64,000 nt of DNA from contig NZ_LMEZ01000004.1 in the NCBI RefSeq assembly GCF_001426545.1, positions 634,541 through 698,540 of the forward strand. The letters run 5' to 3'. The translations under genes were made by a program, and so were the position numbers. The notes beneath the pieces were generated by a model. That model saw nothing but the letters and a program-made list of their open reading frames with translations. It did not search any database and was not told where the DNA came from. Source of the stretch: Mycobacterium sp. Root135. GTDB taxonomy: Bacteria > Actinomycetota > Actinomycetes > Mycobacteriales > Mycobacteriaceae. The number at the start of each line of letters is the position of its first letter. The first letter of the stretch is position 1. Of the stretch, positions 46,062 to 54,663 are shown piece after piece.

Positions 46062-46970
46062 GTGCGATTCTCCGTGTGGCCATCGACGACGCAACCGTGG
46101 AACGACGTGCTCGAACTGGCGCAGTTCGCCGACGACGGGTTCTGGCATTCGGTCTACGTTGCGGATCACTTCATGTCCCCCGGCGACAAACCGGGCCAGA
46201 CGAGCGATTGGCTGGAGGCCACCGCCGTGATGGCCGCGCTGGCCACCGTCACGTCGCAGGTCCGGTTGGCCAACCTGGTGTTGTCGATGACGTTCCGGCA
46301 CCCGGCCGTGCTGGCGAACCTCGCGGTGACGATCGATCGAATCAGCAACGGCCGCTTCACCCTTGGGCTCGGCGCGGGCTGGCAGGAGACCGAGCACGAG
46401 CAGTACGGCCTGGAGTTGGGCGAACCCAAGGAGCGGGTCGACCGCTTCGCCGAGGGGCTCACCGTCATTTCGGGGCTGCTGACCGACGAGACGACGACGT
46501 TCGACGGGCAGTACTACAAGCTGACCGACGCGCTGTGCGAGCCGAAGCCCGTGCAGTCGCCGTTGCCGCTGCTGGTCGGCGGGACCGGCCCGCGGATGCT
46601 GCGACTGATCGCGCGGCACGCCCAGGAGTGGAACCAGTGGTCCGCGCCGGGCGAGTTCGGCGAGCGCTCGTCGGCGCTGGACGCGGCGTGCGAGAAGGAG
46701 GGCCGCGACCCGGCCACCGTGTGGCGCTCCACGCAGGCGGTGGTGATGGTCACCGATTCGGCGGAGTCCGAAGCCAAGGCGAAGTCGGCCGCCGAGTCGA
46801 TGCCGCAGCCGGTGGTCTACGGACCGGCCGAGCGGATCGCCGAGGCGGCCGCGACGTGGCGCGACGAGGGCGTCGACGAGGTGATCGTCCCCGACTTCGG
46901 GATGCCCCGTGGTCCGGCGCGCCTGGACGCGTACCGGGCGCTGGCCGAGGCGTTCAAGCCCCTGGCCTGA
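46062..46970 (+). CDS. F420-dependent LLM-class oxidoreductase
   Basis: 302 aa, GTG start placed by the leaderless promoter. Luciferase-fold enzyme of the F420 branch: HSVYVADHFM, VRLANLVLSMTFRHPAVLANLA, NGRFTLGLGAGWQETEHEQYGLEL and LLVGGTGPRMLRLIARHAQEWNQW. It resembles the protein at 21301-22233 in most motifs, so the two are paralogues. Substrate unknown. It is separated from tRNA-Gly by 159 nt. Confidence 0.87.
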   Translation: MRFSVWPSTTQPWNDVLELAQFADDGFWHSVYVADHFMSPGDKPGQTSDWLEATAVMAALATVTSQVRLANLVLSMTFRHPAVLANLAVTIDRISNGRFTLGLGAGWQETEHEQYGLELGEPKERVDRFAEGLTVISGLLTDETTTFDGQYYKLTDALCEPKPVQSPLPLLVGGTGPRMLRLIARHAQEWNQWSAPGEFGERSSALDAACEKEGRDPATVWRSTQAVVMVTDSAESEAKAKSAAESMPQPVVYGPAERIAEAAATWRDEGVDEVIVPDFGMPRGPARLDAYRALAEAFKPLA

Positions 46971-47095
46971 CGGCGGGGCCGCCGAATGTGCACTTGTTCA
47001 TCACATTCCGCAATCATCCGTCACACAACTTCACACTCGGCATGCAGCCGCCTGGGCTGCTGCCGCTACTCCGATCAGGCCCGGCGACGCGGGGT

Positions 47096-47101
47096 GCTAA
47101 C
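47096..47101 (+). promoter_or_regulatory. Extended -10 of the tRNA-Gly promoter
   Basis: TGCTAACCT contains the extended -10 TG plus TAACCT. Transcription would begin near 47108, about 22 nt upstream of the mature tRNA 5' end. Confidence 0.4.
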
Positions 47102-47129
47102 CTTCGTGATCACCAGCCCGGCTGGTCAG

Positions 47130-47203
47130 GCCGATGTAGTTCAATGGCAGAACATCAGCTTCCCAAGCTGAATACGCGGGTTCGATTCCCGTCATCGGCT
47201 CCA
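47130..47203 (+). tRNA. tRNA-Gly (anticodon CCC)
   Basis: The acceptor stem GCCGATG pairs with CATCGGC at the 3' end, followed by the discriminator T and an encoded CCA. A D-arm with the GTTCAATGGCAGAAC pattern and a T-arm with GGTTCGATTCC are intact. The anticodon stem CAGC/GCTG encloses the loop TTCCCAA, giving anticodon CCC for GGG codons. The mature body is 71 nt plus CCA. Confidence 0.93.
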
Positions 47204-47404
47204 CGAAACTCTCGCGTGTTGTGCCGTGGGTCGTGACACCGAGGCTGCCGGGCAAGACGCTGGTCGCGTACACATGACCTCGCCCGTGTGGCGCCTCGAG
47301 CGGAAGCCCCAGGACGGTTACAAACCATCTGCCGACACGCCATGGTCGGCGTGGCCTCATTAGGTCGCCGACCGTGCAGTTGCTGGCCGTTCTTCCTTCC
47401 AACC

Positions 47405-47472
47405 CGGACTAGGTGCACACGCTAGTCCGATTTACACACTTAACTCGGACTAGCGCTACAGTTAGTCCGAGT
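47405..47472. promoter_or_regulatory. Four TAGTCCGA-type half-sites around the fic promoter
   Basis: CGGACTA occurs at 47405-47411, TAGTCCGA at 47423-47430, TCGGACTA at 47445-47452 and TAGTCCGAGT at 47463-47472. The middle two form an inverted repeat. A TACAGT -10 (47457-47462) lies between the last two, so a bound protein would block RNA polymerase. The Fic protein has a C-terminal winged-helix-like domain and may be the repressor. Confidence 0.65.
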
Positions 47473-47484
47473 TAGGAGGCGCTG

Positions 47485-48684
47485 ATGCAACCCAGCGACG
47501 CGTGGCCCAGCCACCGCGCAGAGCAACGCCCGTGGGCGCAGACCCAGCGGGGTGGCACCCGCGAGGACAGGACACTTCGGTCGATCACGGTGTCGCTCCC
47601 GCCCTTCATCGCCAAACTCAACGCCAGCATCGATGCGGATATCGCGGTCGAACTAGAAGCCGCCATGGGCGAAGTTTCGCGACTCGACAGCACGCACGAA
47701 ACCCATCTTGAAGCGCTCAGCACTCTCCTACTTCGCACGGAAGCGGTGGCGTCGTCGAAGATCGAGCACGTTGAAGCCAGCGTGGACGACTACGCCCGCG
47801 CACTGCACGGCGGACGAGGCAATTCGAGCGCAATCTCAATGGTGGCGGCAACCACCGCCCTGAACGACATGATCGCCACCGTCGACCGAGATGCGCCCAT
47901 CCAGATGTCCGCGATCCTCCGCGCACACGAAGCGCTCATGCGAGAAGACCCGACCGAGAGGCAGCATGCCGGTCAACTGAGAACCGTCCAAAACTGGATC
48001 GGCGGAAGCGACTACTCACCGCGAGACGCGTTGTACGTTCCGCCACCGCCGGACACGGTGCCCGCGTACATGGACGACATGATTGAGTTCGCGAACCGAA
48101 CCGACATTCCCGTCCTGATACAGGCCGCCGTCGCGCACGCACAGTTCGAATCGATCCATCCCGTCACCGACGGCAACGGCCGAATCGGCCGGGCGCTCAT
48201 CAACGCCATCTTCAGGCGGAGGGGAGCGACGACGCGCCTCGTCATCCCCTTGGCTTCGGCGCTCGTTGCTCACCGCGAGCGCTACTTCGGCGCACTCAAC
48301 ACCTACCGCACTGGCGACCTACGCCCACTGATCGTCACGTTCGCGAATTCATCGAAGACTGCTGCCGCCGAATCACGCACTACTGCAGAGCGTCTGGCGG
48401 AGATACCCGTTGAGTGGCGAAACATGGTCGGACCGATTAGGCGTCACAGCGCGACCGAGAAACTCCTGCTGTTGTTGCCATCGACGCCCATCGTGTCGTC
48501 CGACGACGCCGTATCACTCGTCGACGCACCTCGAAGCAGCGTGTTCGCGGCAATAAATCGACTGCACGAGACCGGCGTACTACGACCACTGACCGACCGC
48601 AAACGAGACCAGGTATGGGGAGCAAGCCTCGTACTCGACGAGCTAGACGACTTGGGGCGAAGGATTGAGCGAGCGAGCACTTGA
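47485..48684 (+). CDS. Fic-domain protein (class II) with C-terminal HTH-like region
   Basis: 399 aa. AGGAGG lies 5 nt before the ATG. The inhibitory helix motif SSKIEH (about residues 90-95) and the catalytic FIC loop HPVTDGNGRIGR (about 224-235) are both present, though the usual Phe after HP is Val. Such proteins AMPylate a target protein or nucleotide-modify themselves. The C-terminal about 70 residues (LLLLPSTPIVSSDDAVSLVDAPRSSVF...) have the winged-helix pattern seen in self-regulated Fic proteins. Codon use is less GC-biased than in neighbouring genes and the gene follows a tRNA, both hinting at horizontal acquisition. Confidence 0.85.
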   Translation: MQPSDAWPSHRAEQRPWAQTQRGGTREDRTLRSITVSLPPFIAKLNASIDADIAVELEAAMGEVSRLDSTHETHLEALSTLLLRTEAVASSKIEHVEASVDDYARALHGGRGNSSAISMVAATTALNDMIATVDRDAPIQMSAILRAHEALMREDPTERQHAGQLRTVQNWIGGSDYSPRDALYVPPPPDTVPAYMDDMIEFANRTDIPVLIQAAVAHAQFESIHPVTDGNGRIGRALINAIFRRRGATTRLVIPLASALVAHRERYFGALNTYRTGDLRPLIVTFANSSKTAAAESRTTAERLAEIPVEWRNMVGPIRRHSATEKLLLLLPSTPIVSSDDAVSLVDAPRSSVFAAINRLHETGVLRPLTDRKRDQVWGASLVLDELDDLGRRIERAST

Positions 48685-48708
48685 CTCGGTCCCGGCTCGC
48701 AATAGGGT
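48681..48708 (+). promoter_or_regulatory. SigA-type promoter for the AraC regulator
   Basis: TTGACT (48681-48686) and TAGGGT (48703-48708) are separated by 16 bp, a near-consensus -35/-10 pair. Transcription would start near 48714, directly at a GTG or three bases before the ATG, so the mRNA is leaderless. The -35 overlaps the end of the Fic gene. Confidence 0.65.
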
Positions 48709-48716
48709 CCACCGTG

Positions 48717-49472
48717 ATGGCCGTCGACGATCGACCTCCGATGGAGACACTCCAGGGTGGCGCCTGGCTGGACCACGGCTTTCACATGGACGCCCACACC
48801 CACGTGCACGGCCAGCTGGTGTACGCCGCATCGGGACTCGTGGCCACCACCACCGAGCGCGGGACGTGGGTGGCCCCGGCCAACCGGGTCACGTGGACCC
48901 CGCCGCGGTTCGAACACTCCCACCACTTCTACGGCTCCACCGACGTGCGCGTCGTCAAGATCCCGGCGGACCTGTGTGCGGCCCTGGTCACCCACCCCGG
49001 CGTCTTCGCGGTCAGTCCCCTACTGCGAGAAGCGCTTCTGACGCTGACGGACCGCACGGACCGCCGCCCCGAGAGGAACGACCGGCTGCGCGCGGTCGCC
49101 ATCGACGAGCTCGTCGAAGCCCCTGACCGGTCGCTGCACCTGCCCGAGCCCCGCGACGACCGGCTGCGCGCCGTCACCGATCTGCTTCGCGCCGATCCCG
49201 GGCAGTCGACGACCCTGACCGATTTGGGCCGAAGCGCCGGAGCCAGTGCCCGCACGCTGAGTCGCCTCTTTCGCGAGGAGCTCGGGATGAGCTTCCAACG
49301 CTGGCGGACCCTCCTGCGCGTCCACCACGCGCTGATCCACCTCACCACCGGCCGGTCGGTGACCGACACCGCGATCGAGTGCGGCTGGTGCAACCCGACG
49401 AGTTTCATCGACGCCTTCAACGGGGTGGTGGGACAGACACCAGGGCGTTACCAGGCAGCACTGGACGCATGA
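48717..49472 (+). CDS. AraC-family transcriptional regulator
   Basis: 251 aa from ATG 48717 (or GTG 48714); a longer in-frame reading from the TTG at 48681 is rejected because that codon is the -35 box. The N-terminal cupin-like sensor holds HMDAHTHVHGQLVYA and FEHSHHFYG. The C-terminal two-helix AraC DNA-binding domain (about 170-250) has LTDLGRSAGASARTLSRLFREELGMSF and DTAIECGWCNPTSFIDAFNGVVGQTPGRYQ. It lies just before the PobA-type hydroxylase on the same strand and may activate that gene, as AraC/PobR-type regulators do. Confidence 0.85.
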   Translation: MAVDDRPPMETLQGGAWLDHGFHMDAHTHVHGQLVYAASGLVATTTERGTWVAPANRVTWTPPRFEHSHHFYGSTDVRVVKIPADLCAALVTHPGVFAVSPLLREALLTLTDRTDRRPERNDRLRAVAIDELVEAPDRSLHLPEPRDDRLRAVTDLLRADPGQSTTLTDLGRSAGASARTLSRLFREELGMSFQRWRTLLRVHHALIHLTTGRSVTDTAIECGWCNPTSFIDAFNGVVGQTPGRYQAALDA

Positions 49473-49593
49473 CTGGCGACTTTTCGGCATCGGTTGGCCA
49501 GCTGTCGGTGGTCGGCGACGACCCATGCGGCCAAGGTGGTCTGTAGCGCGTTGCCCGCCTCGGACAACGGCTCGTACACCTGGAGTGACACAC

Positions 49594-50742
49594 GTGAGCA
49601 ACTCGGATCAGAACCCCGTCGTGGTCGTCATCGGCGCCGGAGTTGCCGGCCTGGCCGTCGGTAACTTCCTGCTACGCAACGGCATTGAATGCGTCGTACT
49701 GGAGAAGCGCAGCCGCGACCACGTCGAACGGCGGCAGCGGGCCGGCTCGCTCGACGGCCGTTCGGTCCGCACGTTCCTCGACTGGGGTCTGGGCGAGGTC
49801 GTCAACGGTCACGTCTCCCACGCCGAGTTCGACTCCGACGGCATGCCGCTGCACATCGACGGCGAGACGCGGATGTGGAAGCCGATGGACGACGGCGACG
49901 ACGATCCCGGCGTCTTTTGTCCGCAACAAGTGTTGGTGCGCAACCTCATCGAGGTGTTCCTGCGCGACGGAGGCGACCTGCGGTTCGACGCAGACGTCAC
50001 CCTCGACGACCTCGACTCGTCGCAGCCGAGGGTCCGCTATCGTGACGCATCCGGTGTGACGACCGAACTCAGCTGCGACTTCGTGGCGGGCTGCGACGGT
50101 TATCGCGGCATCAGCCGGGCGTCCATTCCCGACGGGGTGCTGACCTGCCATTCCCAGGAGCACGGATACGCCTGGCTCGCCCTGCTGGCCGCGGTCCCGG
50201 CCGATCCTCCGGCGGTGATGGCCGTGCACTCGCGCGGCTTCGCCGCACAGATCACCCGAGGGCCGACGACGAGCCGCTTCTACCTGCAATGCCCGGTATC
50301 CGACACCCTCGACCAGTGGCCGGACGAGCGCATCTGGGAGGAGCTCGCCGCCCGCCTAGGCGAGCCCGTCACGGTGACCGGTCCCATCACCGACAAGCAA
50401 CTCGTGCCGCTCCGCAGCGTGGTCTACAGCCCGATGCGATTCGGCCGGCTCTACCTCGTCGGAGATGCGGCCCACCTGGTGTCGCCCATGAGCGCGAAGG
50501 GGATGAGCCTGGCGCTCCACGACGCCGAAGCCTTCGCTCGCGCCGTCACACATCATGTCCGCCAAAGTGATTCGAGTCAGCTCGACGGCTACTCCGACGC
50601 GTGCCTGCGCCACACGTGGGACGAACAGATCCACGCGGTCTGGATCACGAACGTCATGCACGACGCCGGCGATTCGCGCCACGCAGGAGAATTTCGCAAA
50701 CAGCTAGCACGCGCAGAACTGGAACGGATGATCGCCAGCTGA
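49594..50742 (+). CDS. 4-hydroxybenzoate 3-monooxygenase-like flavoprotein (PobA family)
   Basis: 382 aa from GTG 49594, which follows GGAG at 8 nt; a GTG three codons earlier is possible. FAD-dependent aromatic hydroxylase: ADP-binding GAGVAGLAVGNFLL, the second motif AGCDGYRGISRASIP (very close to the PobA signature) and the flavin-contacting LYLVGDAAHLVSPMSAKGMSLALHDAEAFA. PobA converts 4-hydroxybenzoate to protocatechuate using NADPH. No ring-cleavage genes are in this window, so the substrate could be a related phenolic acid. It lies 121 nt after an AraC gene. Confidence 0.85.
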   Translation: MSNSDQNPVVVVIGAGVAGLAVGNFLLRNGIECVVLEKRSRDHVERRQRAGSLDGRSVRTFLDWGLGEVVNGHVSHAEFDSDGMPLHIDGETRMWKPMDDGDDDPGVFCPQQVLVRNLIEVFLRDGGDLRFDADVTLDDLDSSQPRVRYRDASGVTTELSCDFVAGCDGYRGISRASIPDGVLTCHSQEHGYAWLALLAAVPADPPAVMAVHSRGFAAQITRGPTTSRFYLQCPVSDTLDQWPDERIWEELAARLGEPVTVTGPITDKQLVPLRSVVYSPMRFGRLYLVGDAAHLVSPMSAKGMSLALHDAEAFARAVTHHVRQSDSSQLDGYSDACLRHTWDEQIHAVWITNVMHDAGDSRHAGEFRKQLARAELERMIAS

Positions 50743-50751
50743 ACAACGCCC

Positions 50752-50772
50752 AGCCGACTTACTCAGTCGGCT
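50752..50772. terminator. Bidirectional hairpin between the hydroxylase and GAF genes
   Basis: AGCCGACT and AGTCGGCT form a perfect 8-bp stem with a 5-nt loop, between convergent stops; its right arm overlaps the GAF gene stop codon. It probably ends transcription from both sides. Confidence 0.5.
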
Positions 50773-51253
50773 ATCCGAAGATCTTGGCCGCCGCGACATC
50801 AGCCATGTCTTGCAACACCATGATTTGACCGCGTGTCCACAGCCGGGGGCGCTGTTCGAACGTGCACAAGGTGCCTATCGCCTGATCGTCGGCATTGAAC
50901 AGCGGGATGCCGGCGTAGGCACCGATCTCACCACTGAGGACGACGGGGTGGTCACAGAGCAGCGGGTGCGTGGTCGCGTTGTCGACGATGAACGGAATGC
51001 CACTTACCACCGTGTACTTGCAAATGGACATCGACAAGGGCCGCCACCGCTCTGGGGCGTCCGGTGCGGCCGTATATCCCGCCAGGAACTGTTCATCGCC
51101 GCCCAGCAAGGACACCGCAGCGGACGGTACGGCGAGTGCCTCCGCAGTCATCGTTGCGATGGCATCGAGCGCCGGCTGAGGACCGCCGTCCATGAGACCT
51201 GTGCTCTTCAGCGCGTCGAGCCGCGCTGATCCGTTCAAGGTCATCCGAATCAC
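50771..51253 (-). CDS. GAF-domain protein
   Basis: 160 aa from the GTG at 51253; the ATG three codons later (51244) may be the true start. One GAF domain fills the protein: LDAIATMTAEALAVPSAAVSLLGGDEQFLAG, ICKYTVVSGIPFIVDNATTHPLL and AYAGIPLFNADDQAIGTLCTFEQRPR. The invariant CKYTV and DNATTHP segments resemble the stand-alone GAF sensors of mycobacterial partner-switching systems. It may sense a small molecule or redox state. It lies opposite the STAS/kinase/phosphatase genes and is probably functionally linked to them. Confidence 0.75.
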   Translation of the reverse strand: MIRMTLNGSARLDALKSTGLMDGGPQPALDAIATMTAEALAVPSAAVSLLGGDEQFLAGYTAAPDAPERWRPLSMSICKYTVVSGIPFIVDNATTHPLLCDHPVVLSGEIGAYAGIPLFNADDQAIGTLCTFEQRPRLWTRGQIMVLQDMADVAAAKIFG

Positions 51254-51801
51254 GGACTCGAGAGCATCCGGGTCCGCCGAAATTCGTTTGAGTAACCAGT
51301 TCGTTGCAAATTCGTCGACGCCGGCTCCGACAACCGTCGCGACGAGCCCTTCCCTGAGTTCACGGAGCTCGATTCCAGAAATGCCGCCACCCCCGCACTA
51401 GTGATAGCTCTCGCGCCCCTCGCCTGGGCAGATTAGCCCCATTGGACGCGAAACAACGACCGAAACAGCATTTTGCTGGCACGACGTCTCCGAATGCCAT
51501 GCCAACGACCTTGAGGTATCTTCCCATAGCGGCCGACAGTGCTGGGCCCAGAGCCACCGACCAGTAGGAAGACGGGTCATCCGAACAGCGTGGAACCGCG
51601 GGCCGTAATTGTTCGGCACGCCTTTCGCCACGCAGCCCTGCAACATCGCGTCGCCGTTTTCGGTACCGACGAAATCACGATTGAAGCACTTAGCTGGATT
51701 GCACTGCTCAGCGTCGCGGCAGTTCTATTGTTACGTGAGTCGTTGACGTGTCTGTTGCCTATTTCGGCGGCGCGGAACCTCGCCGAACAAAAAGGAGCGT
51801 G
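51254..51801. other. 548-bp noncoding gap with lower G+C, probable promoters only
   Basis: No convincing gene is seen. The region immediately beyond the GAF start remains open in the GAF frame to about 51402 but lacks any ATG, so it may be a 5' extension or decayed coding DNA. The rest has A/T-rich patches such as TTCTATTGTTACG near 51725. The right edge holds the AAGGAG ribosome site (about 51792-51797) of the STAS gene. It separates the GAF gene from the partner-switching genes and presumably carries divergent promoters. Confidence 0.55.
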
Positions 51802-52137
51802 ATGGTCGACTTCACCACCCGCACGATCGGAACGAATGTCACCGTGATCCAGCCGACGGGCCGGCTGAACATGGCGGCCGCGTCGACCCTTCGAAAGCAG
51901 TTGCAGGACATCGTCGAAGGCGGCAGTAGCCGCATCGTGGTCGACCTCAGCACGACCGATTTCATCGATTCGTCTGGATTGGGCGCGCTGATCTCCGGAC
52001 TGAAGATAGCCCGTCAGGAAGGCGGCGACCTGCGCATCGCCGCAACCCCCAAACAGGTCGGCACGGTGTTGGAGTTGACCAACCTCAACCGCGTGCTGCC
52101 CACCTATGAATCTGTCGACACAGCTTTTGACGATTGA
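51802..52137 (+). CDS. STAS-domain anti-sigma factor antagonist
   Basis: 111 aa from ATG 51802; a longer in-frame reading from 51748 lacks a ribosome site. STAS fold: VTVIQPTGRLNMAAASTLRKQLQ, then the phosphorylatable serine in STTDFIDSSGLGALISG (the S-S-G-L signature, about residues 52-58). In partner switching the unphosphorylated form sequesters the anti-sigma kinase and frees a sigma factor. The kinase (52106) overlaps its end by 32 bp, and the phosphatase (52550) follows. Confidence 0.88.
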   Translation: MVDFTTRTIGTNVTVIQPTGRLNMAAASTLRKQLQDIVEGGSSRIVVDLSTTDFIDSSGLGALISGLKIARQEGGDLRIAATPKQVGTVLELTNLNRVLPTYESVDTAFDD

Positions 52138-52531
52138 GCGAACGCTCGACACGGTGACTGGTCCCGACACCCTGGCGAAGCTGCAGCACACGCTCGACGC
52201 GGCGTGGGCCGCCGAAGAAGTGCCGGAATACACCCGGATGTGCATGGACCTGGCGGTGAGTGAGATCGGGACCAACATCATCGAGCACTCAGGCAACGGG
52301 CAGTCGGTGAGGCTTCGGATGATGGTGACCGTTGGGCCGAAGACGATCTCGGTGGTTCTCAACGACGACGGCCGGCCCGTGGCCGTCGACCTCACCTCGG
52401 CCGCGATGCCCGAGGAGCTGTCGGAGCGGGGCCGCGGCCTGGCCATCGTCCACCGTGTCGTGGACAGGGTCTGCTACTCCCGTGATCGCGACGGCAATTG
52501 CTGGACACTGATGCGGCGACGGGCTGAATGA
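52106..52531 (+). CDS. Anti-sigma factor serine kinase (RsbW-like HATPase)
   Basis: 141 aa. GHKL/HATPase fold: the N-box SEIGTNIIEHSG (about 52-63), the G1-like LNDDGRPVAVD and the G2-like ERGRGLAIVHRVVD ATP-lid segments. RsbW-type kinases bind a SigB/SigF-type sigma factor and phosphorylate the STAS antagonist. The gene starts inside the STAS gene with a 32-bp overlap, guaranteeing stoichiometric synthesis. The sigma factor itself is not in the window, so the target is elsewhere in the genome. Confidence 0.87.
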   Translation: MNLSTQLLTIERTLDTVTGPDTLAKLQHTLDAAWAAEEVPEYTRMCMDLAVSEIGTNIIEHSGNGQSVRLRMMVTVGPKTISVVLNDDGRPVAVDLTSAAMPEELSERGRGLAIVHRVVDRVCYSRDRDGNCWTLMRRRAE

Positions 52532-52549
52532 ACCCGATGGGTGGGTGCG

Positions 52550-54610
52550 ATGGACACGGCTAGGGCGGCCACCGCCGCGCGGGATGGTGGTGCACCTCCC
52601 CGCATCGACGACCACCGCAGTCGCCCCTCGTCGCCAACCGGCTCTTGGCCATCGGCGGAACAGCCGACACGATCCCAAAGTCAGGTCCCCGCGTGGGTCT
52701 TCATCGCGGGCATGCTGCTGGCCTTGGCCGCCGTAAGTTCGTTGTCGTTAGAGATGCAGCCAACGGCGTGGTCGACGGCGGCGTGGTGGCCTACCGCCGG
52801 CATCGCAATCGGCTTGGGAGTCCGATTTTCGCGTCGCCACACCTGGGTCTTGGCGGTGGCGGTGGGCGCCGTGACCCTGCCGGTGCTGTTGTGGTCGGGT
52901 ACGCCACCCGCACCGGCCGTCACGCTGACGGTCTTGGCGAGCGTCGAGATGTTGGTCGGCACCCTGCTGCTGCGCGGTCGCCAGGATCGTTGGCCGACGC
53001 TTTCGTCGTTACGCGACCTCGCCGGGTTCCTGCTGATCGCCGCTGCGGCATCGGTGCTCTACGGGGTGTCCGCCTGGGGTGCCTCCCTGCTGCTGGGATA
53101 TCCCGAGGGCGCCTGGGACCGGCTGTTGACCTCGACACCCGGACAGGCCGCTGGGATTCTGCTCATCACCCCGTTGTTCATGGACCTCCCGCGCCGTCGT
53201 GAGCCCGCAACCCGTGCCGAGACCGCGGTACAACTGTTCGTGGCCCTGTCGGTTTCCATCGGGGTGTTCGTCGTCAATGATGGCCTCTCCCTTGGTTTTA
53301 TCGCATTCCTGCCGCTGGCCTGGGCGGCCGTTCGGATGTCGACTCGGCTGTTGTCCCTCGAGACGCTGGCGATCGCGATCGTGGCCTCCGTCGCCAGCTT
53401 CGAAGACACCGGCCCGTTCGGCTTCGACCGCTGGGGAATGACGGCGGCCAGCCTGACACTGCAGCTCTACAACATTTCGATGGTGGTGATCTTCCTGGTG
53501 GTATCCCTCGCGGTGGGAGCCGAACGGGACACGTCCTTGCGGCTCTCCGAGAGCGAGGACTTGTTCGTCAAGAGCTTCAACTCGTCGGTCGCCGGCAAGC
53601 TGATGGTGACGCGGGGGCCCGTCCATTGGACCGTGCAGCGCAGCAATCCGTCAGCCCGGGAGTTGCTCCCGTGGCTGACCGAAGGAGCCGAGTCGCTCGA
53701 CGAAGTTCTAGGCCCCGAGGCCACCGCAATCCTCTCCGCCGCCGCGGATTCGCTCGTCGACGGGAACGCGCGTAGGACGTTGACACTGGCCGACGGGCGC
53801 AGCCTCAACGTGAGTGTCGCGGAAATCGGCGAGCGTACGAATGGCACCCTGTTGGTGCTGCACTTCCACGACATCACCGAATCGCTACGGCTGCGCGAGC
53901 TCAAGCAGGACGAAATGAACCGGGCCGCCAACGTGCAGCGCGCTCTGCTGCCCGACGTCTTGCCGGACACTCCGGGCTGGACGTACGGAACCTCCACCAC
54001 ACCGGCAAGCCAGGTGGGCGGGGACTTCTACGACTTGCGGGTGCGCTCGCCCAAGATGGTGGTCAGTCTCGGCGACGTCATGGGCAAGGGCGTTGGCGCG
54101 GGCATGCTGGCAGCCGCGATCCGTGCCGTGCTGCGGTCCCATGATCCGACGGCGAGTCCTTCGCAGGTCGTCACCGACACCGCCCGCATCCTCGAAGAGG
54201 ACTTGCGCCGAATCAGCGGGTTCGTCACTCTCGCTTACGTACTCGTCGACATGGAGACCGGCGAGTTTCGATTCACCGACGCCGGCCACGGCTTGTACTT
54301 CGTCGCCCGGGGCGATTCGGGCGAGACCGAGCGGATCGCTTCCGACGACATGCCGGTCGGTTTGGGCGAGCAGTGGCGGGAGATCTCCGGCAGCCTCGCG
54401 CCCGGCGACACGATTCTGCTGGTCAGCGACGGCGTCTTGGATCTCTGGGGCGGATCCGTCGAAGAATTGCAGGCAGCGATCACCCGGTCTGCCAACCGTG
54501 AGGGGATCAGCCCACAAACGTTCGTGGACGAGCTGTGCGCGGCAGCAACGGGCGATCAACACGACGGTGACGACGACGTCACCGCCGTCGCACTGCGGCG
54601 CGAGCGATGA
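52550..54610 (+). CDS. Membrane MASE1-PAS-SpoIIE phosphatase (RsbU-like)
   Basis: 686 aa from ATG 52550; a GTG three codons upstream is also possible. The N-terminal about 310 residues form the MASE1-like membrane sensor with eight or nine helices, starting after a polar lead of about 45 residues. A PAS-like segment (about 320-440) follows. The C-terminal SpoIIE/PP2C domain (about 460-686) has RALLPDVLP, SQVGGDFYDL, GDVMGKGVGAGMLAAAIR and LLVSDGVLD metal aspartates. It would dephosphorylate the STAS antagonist in response to a membrane signal, switching the sigma factor on. The start lies 19 nt after the kinase stop. Confidence 0.86.
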   Translation: MDTARAATAARDGGAPPRIDDHRSRPSSPTGSWPSAEQPTRSQSQVPAWVFIAGMLLALAAVSSLSLEMQPTAWSTAAWWPTAGIAIGLGVRFSRRHTWVLAVAVGAVTLPVLLWSGTPPAPAVTLTVLASVEMLVGTLLLRGRQDRWPTLSSLRDLAGFLLIAAAASVLYGVSAWGASLLLGYPEGAWDRLLTSTPGQAAGILLITPLFMDLPRRREPATRAETAVQLFVALSVSIGVFVVNDGLSLGFIAFLPLAWAAVRMSTRLLSLETLAIAIVASVASFEDTGPFGFDRWGMTAASLTLQLYNISMVVIFLVVSLAVGAERDTSLRLSESEDLFVKSFNSSVAGKLMVTRGPVHWTVQRSNPSARELLPWLTEGAESLDEVLGPEATAILSAAADSLVDGNARRTLTLADGRSLNVSVAEIGERTNGTLLVLHFHDITESLRLRELKQDEMNRAANVQRALLPDVLPDTPGWTYGTSTTPASQVGGDFYDLRVRSPKMVVSLGDVMGKGVGAGMLAAAIRAVLRSHDPTASPSQVVTDTARILEEDLRRISGFVTLAYVLVDMETGEFRFTDAGHGLYFVARGDSGETERIASDDMPVGLGEQWREISGSLAPGDTILLVSDGVLDLWGGSVEELQAAITRSANREGISPQTFVDELCAAATGDQHDGDDDVTAVALRRER

Positions 54611-54663
54611 GCCACACGGGCTGAACATCCGCCCAGGGCACGGACTGTGCTTGCATTCACGTC

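Noticed and set aside
47097..47418. Minus-strand reading frames overlapping tRNA-Gly, including a DGNRTRVFSLGS sequence
   Set aside because: This is the well-known spurious protein produced by reading through the antisense of a tRNA gene; no start site or codon bias supports it.
48681..48716. Longer AraC reading frame starting at TTG 48681
   Set aside because: The TTG is part of a near-consensus -35 box (TTGACT); the transcript should start near 48714.
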